Shown piece after piece: positions 8,842-16,822 of a stretch of DNA of 64,000 nt. The stretch is taken from the NCBI GenBank assembly GCA_018057925.1, contig JAGPCT010000012.1:1-64000 (forward strand), in the 5' to 3' direction. How positions within the stretch are numbered: position 1 is the stretch's first letter; the number at the start of each line of letters is the position of its first letter. The position numbers and the translations under genes are program-made. This DNA is from Saprospiraceae bacterium (GTDB lineage: Bacteria; Bacteroidota; Bacteroidia; Chitinophagales; Saprospiraceae). The notes beneath the pieces are model-generated. The model had not been told where the DNA came from and did not search any database. It saw nothing but the letters and a program-made list of their open reading frames with translations.

Positions 8842-8869
8842 TTGTTTACATTAAAAATCTATACCTTTG
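8842..8869 (+). promoter_or_regulatory. Promoter of prs
   Basis: TTG (8842-8844), 17 bases, then TACCTTTG (8862-8869) matches the Bacteroidota housekeeping promoter. Transcription should begin near 8876. The -7 box covers the upstream in-frame TTG codon at 8867, so that TTG cannot be the start of the protein made from this promoter. Confidence 0.65.
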
Positions 8870-8905
8870 AGTAGCGAAATCGAAACACATCCAAATTCGG
8901 AAAAT

Positions 8906-9835
8906 ATGGTTGAAGTAAAGCTTTTTTCATGTGCTGCATCAGAATATTTAGCTGAGCGTATCAGTGATTATTACGGTCAGGCGTTATGTGACCGTAAAAT
9001 TAGCAGATTCTCGGATGGAGAAATGCAGACAGTAATTAATGAATCTGTGCGAGGGGCGTATGTTTTTTTTATACAATCGAGTTTTCCGCCCTCTGACAAT
9101 TTGTTTGAATTGCTTTTATTTATAGATGCTGCTAAGCGGGCATCGGCGGGATATATCACCGCTGTTATCCCTTATTTTGGTTATGCCAGGCAAGACCGTA
9201 AAGATAAGCCACGTGTGCCGATTTCAGCAAAGTTGATAGCCAATTTGTTGCAAGCTGCTGGCGCCAATAGAATAATGACAATGGATCTTCATGCGGAGCA
9301 AATCCAGGGATTCTTTGATATTCCGGTCGATCACTTAAAGTCAGAAGCGATATTTATGCCTTATTTGCAGTCACTTGATTTGACAGATGTTAAGTTTGCA
9401 TCTCCGGATGTGGGTGGTGTGAAAAGAGCAAGGGTCTATGCCAAGCATTTTAAAAAGGATTTGGTGATATGCGATAAATACCGTGAGAAAGCCAATGAAG
9501 TAGCCGGTATGACGGTAATTGGAGATGTTCAAGGCGCAGATGTAGTCTTGGTGGATGACTTGGTTGATACAGCGGGGACACTATGTAAGGCTGCTGATGC
9601 TTTGCTTGAAAAAGGCGCAAAGAGCGTAAGGGCGATATGTACGCATCCTGTTCTTTCCGGAAAAGCTTATGAGAATATTGAACAATCAAGTTTGCTAGAA
9701 ATAATAGTTACCGACACCATTCCTTTAAAGCAAAAGTCTTCAAAGATTAAGGTTCTTTCTACCAGTAAATTATTTGCCAGGGCAATTAGAAATACCCATG
9801 AACATAGGTCAATTTCGGCTTTGTTCTTTGAGTAA
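8906..9835 (+). CDS. prs: Ribose-phosphate pyrophosphokinase (PRPP synthetase)
   Basis: A 309-residue class I PRPP synthetase that transfers pyrophosphate from ATP to ribose 5-phosphate, feeding purine, pyrimidine, His, Trp and NAD synthesis. Recognisable blocks are the N-terminal VEVKLFSCAAS, RFSDGEMQTVINESVRG, the ATP-binding YFGYARQDRKDKPR flexible segment, the metal-binding MDLHAEQIQGFFDIPVDHL, and the PRPP loop VDDLVDTAGT (about residues 212-221). The ATG at 8906 gives the normal family length and N-terminus and lies 37 bases after the -7 box, so I reject the longer TTG start at 8867. It is probably monocistronic. Confidence 0.95.
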   Translation: MVEVKLFSCAASEYLAERISDYYGQALCDRKISRFSDGEMQTVINESVRGAYVFFIQSSFPPSDNLFELLLFIDAAKRASAGYITAVIPYFGYARQDRKDKPRVPISAKLIANLLQAAGANRIMTMDLHAEQIQGFFDIPVDHLKSEAIFMPYLQSLDLTDVKFASPDVGGVKRARVYAKHFKKDLVICDKYREKANEVAGMTVIGDVQGADVVLVDDLVDTAGTLCKAADALLEKGAKSVRAICTHPVLSGKAYENIEQSSLLEIIVTDTIPLKQKSSKIKVLSTSKLFARAIRNTHEHRSISALFFE

Positions 9836-10143
9836 GTCAGTTAGTTATCGTTATTAACATTATTCTCATCATTTAATGTTATTTTTGTTTTCGGTAGGTT
9901 TTTGATGAAATTCCAATAAGTTGTGGTGTTTTAATATAGATGGCTATATGTTTGGATTGATTAGGTGCTTTAGAGGATTGGTGCAATTTTTGTAAGATTT
10001 TTGAGGAAAGAAGAGCATGAATTAAACCCAAATTCAGTTTTTGAAAATAAGGATTCGATAAATGATGTATTAGCTTCAATAGAAGTTTTGGAAAATCACT
10101 ATTTCAGCATTCGGATTGATATTTTAACTATAAGAATTTGATT
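9836..10143. other. Gap between prs and the esterase; possible decayed family A element
   Basis: No plausible gene. A TTAAACCCAAATTCAG stretch at 10022 looks like the left end of a family A element, and ATTTCAGCATTCGG near 10100 could be a worn right part, but the core is not recognisable, so this is only a weak candidate. Confidence 0.35.
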
Positions 10144-11553
10144 ATGAAAAAGATACGAATTTTTGTTTCATTCTTTGTTGTCATGTTTTGTTCGCAGACA
10201 GCATTTGTACAACCTTTTTTGACACCTATTTATGAAATTAATAGAATAGATGATGTCGAATACGGACGGGATACCAATTTTTCCGGACGTGAGCAACCAT
10301 TATTGCTCAATATAGCCTATCCGATCAATGATACAGTACCTGAGTGTGGTCGTCCATTGATGATAATAGTGCATGGTGGGGCATTTATAACGGGGAGCAA
10401 GCAGGATGGTTCTGTTAACTTTTGGATGGAGGACTTTGCGAAAAAAGGCTATGTCGCAGCATCCATCGAATATAGGCTCGGAATGTTTCATCCTAAATTT
10501 TTTAACGGATGTAATTTGGCCAACTATGAGTGTGGAAGTATGGCAGACACAAGTGAGTGGCATAGAGCATTACATAGAGGCATACAGGATGTGAGGGGAG
10601 CTATCCGTTATTTAATCACTCAAAAAGAGACTTATCAGATTAATCCGGATAATGTTTTTATGATAGGAGAGAGTGCAGGTGGGTTTATCGTAATGGGCGT
10701 TGCCTATGATGACGAAGGTGACCCGGTGGATCCGTCTGTATTAGCTGTAGCTCCGGTGGCTCGGCCTCATAAGAAGTATGATAATGCATGTCGGGCGAGG
10801 TACAGCTATCCTATAGACTCAATGCTGCTGGAACGACCGGATTTAGGATCGGCTTTTGGTATTTTGAATCCGGAAGGGCAAGATTATAAAGTTAGGGGTG
10901 TAGCATCTATTTATGGTGGTATTATGAAGGATATGTTTTTTGACCAAGGCGATGTGGAATTACCTGTATTATATGTGTATGCTCAACCCAATGATTTGAT
11001 AGTCCCATTTAATAAAGGATACATTCTTGGTGGGTACTCGTCTTGTGCAGTAAATTCAGCGGGGTGCCCTTGGGCGTATGGAGATCCGTATGCTTTTGGA
11101 AATTTAGGAGTCGTTAAAATGTTGGATGCTAAAAAGCAACAAGGATTGACGGTTCCTGAGTACAAAGCAGAATTTACCGATAATCATGCAGATTGCCTCA
11201 CTCAAGTCCTTTTTCCCCAGACTGCCGGACATGCCATTGATAATTTTACTTTTCGGACAAAAAATATAACTGAATTTTTTTACACAAAACTTAATACCGA
11301 ATGTGCCAATAGCAATGTATTAAAATGGAGTGAAAAATCTTATTTAGCTATACCCAACCCTGCAATTAATACAATAACGGTAAAAACAAAAGATAATGCC
11401 GGTCTAAATATTATTGTCAAAGATCAATTGGGCACTATTCGTATGAAGGCACAAAGCTTTCCGGTAGGAATAGAAACATTACTTCCGGGAATATATTATA
11501 TCTCTTTTTATGAAAATAATCTGATTCATGTGGTGAAGTTTAGCAAAATATAA
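10144..11553 (+). CDS. Secreted carboxylesterase (alpha/beta hydrolase) with T9SS sorting domain
   Basis: A 469-residue exported hydrolase. Residues 1-25 are a signal peptide. The alpha/beta-hydrolase domain (about 45-370) has the oxyanion-hole HGGAF motif, the IEYRLG segment, the nucleophile elbow GESAGG and a late AGHAIDNF that probably carries the catalytic His. These place it in the carboxylesterase type B/BD-FAE-like group that acts on ester bonds of polysaccharides or lipids; the substrate is unknown. The last 75 residues (from about IPNPAINTITV) are a type A T9SS C-terminal domain, with the usual PNP start and a beta-rich end (VVKFSKI). The ATG at 10144 is preferred over TTG 10138. A PorP/PorE-like pair follows after a family A repeat. 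Confidence 0.86.
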   Translation: MKKIRIFVSFFVVMFCSQTAFVQPFLTPIYEINRIDDVEYGRDTNFSGREQPLLLNIAYPINDTVPECGRPLMIIVHGGAFITGSKQDGSVNFWMEDFAKKGYVAASIEYRLGMFHPKFFNGCNLANYECGSMADTSEWHRALHRGIQDVRGAIRYLITQKETYQINPDNVFMIGESAGGFIVMGVAYDDEGDPVDPSVLAVAPVARPHKKYDNACRARYSYPIDSMLLERPDLGSAFGILNPEGQDYKVRGVASIYGGIMKDMFFDQGDVELPVLYVYAQPNDLIVPFNKGYILGGYSSCAVNSAGCPWAYGDPYAFGNLGVVKMLDAKKQQGLTVPEYKAEFTDNHADCLTQVLFPQTAGHAIDNFTFRTKNITEFFYTKLNTECANSNVLKWSEKSYLAIPNPAINTITVKTKDNAGLNIIVKDQLGTIRMKAQSFPVGIETLLPGIYYISFYENNLIHVVKFSKI

Positions 11554-11574
11554 GAAATACGATATGTGATTAAT

Positions 11575-11727
11575 TGAACCCAAATTCCGCATTTGACAAT
11601 TGCGGAATCGATTTACGACTAGTAATCAATGGTTTATAGAAACCATTGAAACGATTTGTACATCAGGATTAACCCTAATAATCAACATTATGCGGTTTTA
11701 AAAACCTTTATTGCTGAATTCGAATTG
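11575..11727. repeat. Family A dispersed palindromic element, copy 3 (inverted)
   Basis: The element is in the opposite orientation to copies 1, 2 and 5: GAACCCAAATTCCGC on the left, then AATCGATTTACGACTAG, CAATGGTTT, AACCATTGAAACGATT, GTACATCAGG and a right end GAATTCGAATTG. It fills most of the gap between the esterase and the PorP-like gene. Confidence 0.72.
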
Positions 11728-11896
11728 AACAATTATTTGCATTTTTATGGAAGTGTCTAAATAAATATATGGTTAAATATAGTGGTTTTGATATGCCTTA
11801 GGATATAGGTTGTTGTAATATATTGAAAATAATTTGTGACCTTACAAAAAAGTTTCTACTTTTATCCGAATAAACCGTTATCACAAAAAATCGTGT

Positions 11897-12895
11897 ATGA
11901 CTTTTAAATATTTACTTACTATAGGTTGTATCCTGGCGTTACAATCCTTGATTATGGCTCAAGATGTACATTTTACAAGGTTTTATGATGCACCAACTAC
12001 AATCAGTCCGGCAAAGACAGGTGATTATCTGGGGACATTCAGAGCTGGGGCTATCATGAGAGATCAGAATTATAACCTATCTCACATCTATTTGACGCCT
12101 GCCGGTTATATCGATGCGCCATTAATTAGAGGCTTTAGAGCCAATCATTGGGTTGGAGTAGGATTAACCTTTTTAATGGATCAAGCGGGGGCGGCAGGAT
12201 TGAGGACAGGCGCATTTACCGGGTCAGCAGCCTACCATATTGGATTTAACAAGAAAACAAGCTCGTATCTTTCCATAGGATTGTCCTATTCATTGGCAGC
12301 CAGATCGGTTGTTGATAAAGATAAAGCAATATTTTATGATGGCTTGATCAACTCGATACCATCTGCCGATCTGGAGAATATCAATGACGAGAAGGTTAAT
12401 TACGGATATTATAGTGCAGGATTGCAATATACCGGAGGCTTGAATAATGGCGGTCAATTCAAAGCCGGAGTAGCTATGATGTATCTCAATCGTCCACGCA
12501 ATGGAGTTATCAAATCAGCCGGACTGCGCATGCCTTTGCGTACGAATGCTTATATAACCACGGATATTCCGGTAGCAGACAGAATTGATATATTGCCGGC
12601 AGTATATTATGCCACAATGGCAAAGCAGAATGATATTGCTATGCAAATGCAGGCTGGATTTAGAATCAATCCATCAAAAGGGCAGCGACTTATTGGAGGC
12701 TTGGGTTATAGATTTGGTGATGCTATCCAGATATTATTGGGAATGGATATTAAAAATACGCGAATCGGTCTTGCTTATGACTTGACAATGAATGAAATTA
12801 AACCAACCGGAGCATTCGAATTGTCTGTGAGTCACATATTTATGATTTATAAAAAACCAAAGGATAACCCAATTATTCTTTGTCCAAGAATTTAA
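11897..12895 (+). CDS. Type IX secretion system membrane protein, PorP/SprF family
   Basis: A 332-residue outer-membrane beta-barrel protein. A signal peptide ends at about residue 21 (LIMAQDVHFTRF); the QDVHFTRFYDAPTTISPAKTG opening is the PorP/SprF signature. Alternating aromatic strands and a terminal strand ending in SHIFMIYK fit a barrel of this family. PorP/SprF proteins anchor T9SS-exported proteins at the surface or are part of the gliding/secretion apparatus. Genomes of this group carry many paralogues, so I do not assign it to the core apparatus. The stop is 11 bases before the ATG of a PorE-like gene, the standard partner, so the two form an operon. Confidence 0.9.
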   Translation: MTFKYLLTIGCILALQSLIMAQDVHFTRFYDAPTTISPAKTGDYLGTFRAGAIMRDQNYNLSHIYLTPAGYIDAPLIRGFRANHWVGVGLTFLMDQAGAAGLRTGAFTGSAAYHIGFNKKTSSYLSIGLSYSLAARSVVDKDKAIFYDGLINSIPSADLENINDEKVNYGYYSAGLQYTGGLNNGGQFKAGVAMMYLNRPRNGVIKSAGLRMPLRTNAYITTDIPVADRIDILPAVYYATMAKQNDIAMQMQAGFRINPSKGQRLIGGLGYRFGDAIQILLGMDIKNTRIGLAYDLTMNEIKPTGAFELSVSHIFMIYKKPKDNPIILCPRI

Positions 12896-12906
12896 GAAAA
12901 TATTAT

Positions 12907-14922
12907 ATGAAAATATTGAATGCGATTTTAGCGTTGTTGCTGGTTATGTTGTCTGGCAGTGTATTTGCTCAGCCACTTACGAGTATCCCATTTCAGGCAC
13001 ACATTGAGAAGGCAGAGGAATATGCTGAGACGAATAACTTGGCAAGTCAATTGGATCAATTGGAGGAGGCCTACAAGAAGAATCGGGATAAATCCATGTT
13101 GCCTTTAATGGCTGAATTAAATTATAAGTTGAGAGATTATGGCAAAGCCGAAAATCTTTATAAGCGAATAGTCGATTCCGATAAAAAGGGGACTAATATC
13201 GAAGCGTTATATATGTATGGCAAGATGTTGAAACTCAATGGAAAATATGCTGAAGCCGCTGAAGTATTCAGAAAGATAAAAGATGGAGATAATGATACAT
13301 ACGCTAATTTATCTATCCTTGAGTTAAAAGGTATTTTATTGGCTGTGAGCAGTGATAGTACAAATGTAACGGTTTCATCTGCCGGACCTAAGGTAAATAC
13401 AAAGAGTGGTGAATATTCTCCTTTTTTAATGGAAAATGAGTTGTATTTCACATCGTCCGCTTTGGAATCCGGAGCTGAACCGGGCAAAGATTATGGAGTG
13501 AAGTTGCTCAGATCTCAAAAAGATAAAGATGGAGGCTGGGGAAAATCTACCGAAGCTGATGCCCTTATTACAGCATCTAGTCCGGCTATTGGCAATGTCG
13601 CCTTTTCGGTAAGAGATCAGACCATGTTTTTGACGAAGGTGACTTTTCATGGAGAAGAGTTGAAGACTTCAAGAGTTTATTATAGCATACGAGAAGGAAA
13701 TGCCTGGACGGATCCGGCAATTGTTCAGGGTTTACCTGATTCATTCATAGTAAAGAATCCGATGCCGGGAGAGCTGTATGGTAGGGATGTGCTTTTCTTT
13801 TCTACAGATGCACCAGGCGGTAAGGGTGGATTTGATATATTTTATGCGACAAAGATCTCAACCGGAGTCTATGATTCACCTGTTAACCTTGGATCTATGG
13901 TCAATACAGCAGGCAATGAAATTACGCCATTCTATCGGGATGGTAAGTTGATTTTCGCGACAGACGGTTTGCCTTCATTTGGGGGATATGACTTATATTC
14001 GACGGAGTGGAACGGCACCTCATGGTCCACACCTGTGAATATGGGGCCGGGCTATAATTCTTCAGCTGATGATATGTATTATATGGTCGATGACGAAGGA
14101 TATGAAGGGCTTTTGGTATCTAACCGAGTTGGGACAACATCATTACGTGGCAAGACTTGTTGTGACGACATCTTCACATTTTCAATTGCAAAGCCGGTGG
14201 TCAGTCTCGATATTTACGTATTGGATGAGAACAAACCATTACGTCAAGGAGAAGTAACCATAATGGAACAGTTTAAACCTGAGACAAAGTTGACCGAAGG
14301 AAAGGATGATAATTACAATTTTGCATACGATCTGGATATCAACAAAGGATACTTTGTGAAGGTGACAAGAATAGGATATTTCCCGGATTCAGCATATATC
14401 AAGACCCTTGATATTAAAGCGGATACAATCGTTACATTAAAAATTAATTTGAAACCTAAGCCGGAGATTGAAGTAGTAAGTATTAATCAGGCGATACGAT
14501 TAAATAACATCTATTACAACTACAATGATGCCAAGATTTTAAAGGCAGCAAGACCGGATTTAGATTATTTGTATGAATTGATGCAGCAATATCCGGATAT
14601 GGTGATAGAGCTATCATCCCATACTGACGCAAGGGGCAATGATGAGTTTAACCAAAAGTTATCACAGCGTCGTGCTGATTCCGCTAAAAAGTATTTGGTT
14701 GATAAAGGTGTGCCTGATGAAAGAATCAAAGCAGTCGGCTATGGTGAAACACAGCTTCTCAACAAATGTGGAAATGATGTGAAATGTACGGAAGAAGAAC
14801 ATCAACTAAATAGAAGGACAGAATTTAAAATTATAGCAGGACCTACTAATATTGAGATTAAGAAGCAGATTACAAAAGAAAGGGGCAAGGTAATTGAAAC
14901 CAAAACGATTAAAGGCAAGTAA
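12907..14922 (+). CDS. PorE-like OmpA family protein (TPR, PD40 propeller, CRD, OmpA)
   Basis: A 671-residue envelope protein with the four-part order known from PorE. There is a signal peptide (to about residue 21, SVFAQ), TPR helices (about 30-130), PD40/WD40-like propeller blades (about 150-430, with repeats such as DIFYATK and LYSTEWNG), a carboxypeptidase-regulatory-like beta domain (about 430-510) and a C-terminal OmpA peptidoglycan-binding domain (about 530-640: SSHTDARGNDEFNQKLSQRRA). The OmpA part should grip the cell wall while the rest works with the PorP/SprF partner encoded 11 bases upstream. The frame is open to TTG 12880 within the porP-like gene; the ATG at 12907 gives a proper signal peptide. 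There is no lipobox, unlike the paralogue at 29010. Confidence 0.9.
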   Translation: MKILNAILALLLVMLSGSVFAQPLTSIPFQAHIEKAEEYAETNNLASQLDQLEEAYKKNRDKSMLPLMAELNYKLRDYGKAENLYKRIVDSDKKGTNIEALYMYGKMLKLNGKYAEAAEVFRKIKDGDNDTYANLSILELKGILLAVSSDSTNVTVSSAGPKVNTKSGEYSPFLMENELYFTSSALESGAEPGKDYGVKLLRSQKDKDGGWGKSTEADALITASSPAIGNVAFSVRDQTMFLTKVTFHGEELKTSRVYYSIREGNAWTDPAIVQGLPDSFIVKNPMPGELYGRDVLFFSTDAPGGKGGFDIFYATKISTGVYDSPVNLGSMVNTAGNEITPFYRDGKLIFATDGLPSFGGYDLYSTEWNGTSWSTPVNMGPGYNSSADDMYYMVDDEGYEGLLVSNRVGTTSLRGKTCCDDIFTFSIAKPVVSLDIYVLDENKPLRQGEVTIMEQFKPETKLTEGKDDNYNFAYDLDINKGYFVKVTRIGYFPDSAYIKTLDIKADTIVTLKINLKPKPEIEVVSINQAIRLNNIYYNYNDAKILKAARPDLDYLYELMQQYPDMVIELSSHTDARGNDEFNQKLSQRRADSAKKYLVDKGVPDERIKAVGYGETQLLNKCGNDVKCTEEEHQLNRRTEFKIIAGPTNIEIKKQITKERGKVIETKTIKGK

Positions 14923-14946
14923 ACCCCTTATTTGAGTAACAGTGCT

Positions 14947-15930
14947 ATGAAAAGAAGGAACTTTATTCGAAATACAAGTCTTATGTTGGGGACTACGAGT
15001 GGGTTAGACCTAACTGTTTTTGACCGGGAAGGGTCGATACAAGGGAAGCCCATTGTTATTTCCACATGGAATTTTGGATACGAAGCGAATAAAGCTGCAT
15101 GGCAGGTATTGTCAACGAAGGGCAATGCATTGGATGCTGTCGAGAAAGGTGTAATGGTGGCAGAATCTGACCTGAACAATACATCTGTAGGAAGAGGTGG
15201 CAATCCTGATAGAGATGGTATCGTAACACTTGATGCATGTATTATGAATCAGTTAGGACAAGCAGGGTCTGTTGCAGCAATTGAGAATATTGAACATCCG
15301 ATTAGCGTAGCCCGAATGGTGATGGAAAAAACGCCTCATGTGATGTTAGCCGGGAATGGTGCAAAGCAATTTGCATTGGAAAATGGATTTGAATCAATTG
15401 ACTTATTGACGGACAAGAGCAAAGCCAATTATCAAGAATGGCTAAAACATTCACAATATAAGCCGATTATAAATATTGAAAATCACGATACAATTGGTAT
15501 GTTGGCTTTGGACAGTCATGGTAACTTGTCCGGGGCATGTACTACAAGTGGATTAGCATTTAAGATGCACGGCAGGGTAGGAGACTCGCCGATAATTGGT
15601 GCAGGGCTTTATGTTGATAATAAATATGGGGCTGCCGTATGCACCGGCATAGGAGAGCTCGTCATGAGGAATCTTTCTTCGTTTTTGGCAGTGGAGGTGA
15701 TGCGTAATGGGAAGTCTCCGCAAAAAGCCTGTGAGGTGGCAATACAGCGAATTATAGAAAAGACTCCTGATGTTAGTAATGTTCAAGTTGGGATTTTAGC
15801 AATTAATAAAAAAGGAGAAATTGGCGCTTATGCTATCCAAAAAGGATTTTCATACGCTGTCCATACCGAAGCAATTGAAAAAGTATTTAATTCAGAATAC
15901 AAGGTCGATGCCACTCTAAAGAGAAAGTAG
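14947..15930 (+). CDS. N(4)-(beta-N-acetylglucosaminyl)-L-asparaginase (glycosylasparaginase)
   Basis: A 327-residue Ntn hydrolase of the glycosylasparaginase family, which splits the GlcNAc-Asn bond of degraded N-glycoproteins. The autocleavage site is HDTIGML, with Thr182 as the future N-terminal nucleophile of the beta chain. Substrate-binding segments HGRVGDSPIIGAGLYVD and CTGIGELVMR follow the human enzyme closely. The N-terminus has RRNFI, a twin-arginine-type motif, before a short apolar stretch, so export by Tat is likely. The ATG at 14947 starts just before this motif; an upstream in-frame TTG (14932) adds only five residues. It lies 24 bases after the PorE-like gene and 14 bases before a LuxR regulator, so it may belong to the same transcript. 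Confidence 0.91.
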   Translation: MKRRNFIRNTSLMLGTTSGLDLTVFDREGSIQGKPIVISTWNFGYEANKAAWQVLSTKGNALDAVEKGVMVAESDLNNTSVGRGGNPDRDGIVTLDACIMNQLGQAGSVAAIENIEHPISVARMVMEKTPHVMLAGNGAKQFALENGFESIDLLTDKSKANYQEWLKHSQYKPIINIENHDTIGMLALDSHGNLSGACTTSGLAFKMHGRVGDSPIIGAGLYVDNKYGAAVCTGIGELVMRNLSSFLAVEVMRNGKSPQKACEVAIQRIIEKTPDVSNVQVGILAINKKGEIGAYAIQKGFSYAVHTEAIEKVFNSEYKVDATLKRK

Positions 15931-15944
15931 AAAAATTTTTTCAC

Positions 15945-16601
15945 ATGGACAAGGGCTATTATGTCATAATAGAAAGCAGTGAAATTTTTACTTCCGGAAT
16001 TATAGAAATAGTAAAGTCGGGATTGAGTCAAAAGTCCAATTTTTTTTCGATCCATTATAGGAAGGATTTGAATATGCCTCATCCAATAGAATGTATTATT
16101 GTGGGGAATGGACTTGGTGTTGAAATGTCCTTGTTAGATTTGTTGGTGTATATAAAATCGCTCAAACTTGCTATACCGGTTATCTGTATTCCTGAGATGA
16201 TTACTTCAAAGATGGCTAAACAACTATTCACGGAGAAATTGCTAGATGGTATTTTGCATCGGGATTGTACCAGAGATGAATTAATCGAAGGTATTGCTGC
16301 TGTGAGAAATGGCAAAGTTCATATAGGCCGCCAAATTAATTTACATCAGACAGATGAACAAAGTGTTAAAGCCAACAAGAAAAATGACCCTTTTTATCTA
16401 ATACAGACATTGACACATCAGGAACGACAGATAATGGAGTACGTCATTGAAGGTAAATCTTCAAACGATATCTCTCAGATATTATTCAGGTCTATCCATA
16501 CAATAAAGACTCATCGTCGAAATCTATTAAACAAATTGGGAGTAACCAATACCATTGAACTGATAACCTATTTGGATTCGATTGAATTTGGGAAAAATTG
16601 A
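15945..16601 (+). CDS. LuxR/NarL-type regulator with degenerate receiver domain
   Basis: A 218-residue protein. The C-terminal 60 residues are a clear LuxR-type helix-turn-helix (LTHQERQIMEYVIEGKSSND and IKTHRRNLLNKLGV). The N-terminal 125 residues have the length and strand/helix pattern of a response-regulator receiver, but the acidic pair of strand 1 is reduced to ESSE, the phospho-acceptor Asp after strand 3 is absent (CIIVGNGLG) and the strand-5 Lys is Arg (ILHRDC). It is therefore unlikely to be phosphorylated in the usual way and may respond by binding or expression level. It follows the asparaginase gene by 14 bases. Targets are unknown. Confidence 0.86.
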   Translation: MDKGYYVIIESSEIFTSGIIEIVKSGLSQKSNFFSIHYRKDLNMPHPIECIIVGNGLGVEMSLLDLLVYIKSLKLAIPVICIPEMITSKMAKQLFTEKLLDGILHRDCTRDELIEGIAAVRNGKVHIGRQINLHQTDEQSVKANKKNDPFYLIQTLTHQERQIMEYVIEGKSSNDISQILFRSIHTIKTHRRNLLNKLGVTNTIELITYLDSIEFGKN

Positions 16602-16635
16602 AAATGAGACTTTTTTTCTTTCGATTTTGCATCTT

Positions 16636-16760
16636 AATACTGATTGGATATTGATAATTGTCCAATTAAATTGTTCTTAACGACTATCATCATGATAGCT
16701 ATCGGGAGCATTTTGATTTTAGGGAAAGTTGGACAGATTGATAAAAATCAATTTGGGTTC
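16636..16760. repeat. Family B dispersed element, copy 2
   Basis: Left end AATACTGATTGGATATTG and right end AAAATCAATTTGGG; the interior has AACGACTATCATCATGATAG, GCATTTTGATTTTAGG and GAAAGTTGGA, shared with copies at 1945 and 39085. It lies between convergent genes. Confidence 0.65.
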
Positions 16761-16770
16761 AATTGATTCC

Positions 16771-16797
16771 AAAAAAAAGCTCCACATAAAGTGGAGC
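16771..16797 (-). terminator. Intrinsic terminator of the SBBP protein gene
   Basis: GCTCCAC (16779-16785) pairs with GTGGAGC (16791-16797) and eight A bases precede it on the plus strand, giving a U run after the hairpin on the minus-strand transcript. It lies 26 bases after the stop of the gene at 16823-19195. Confidence 0.85.
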
Positions 16798-16822
16798 GAA
16801 AAGGTGTTTTTATAAGATGGAT

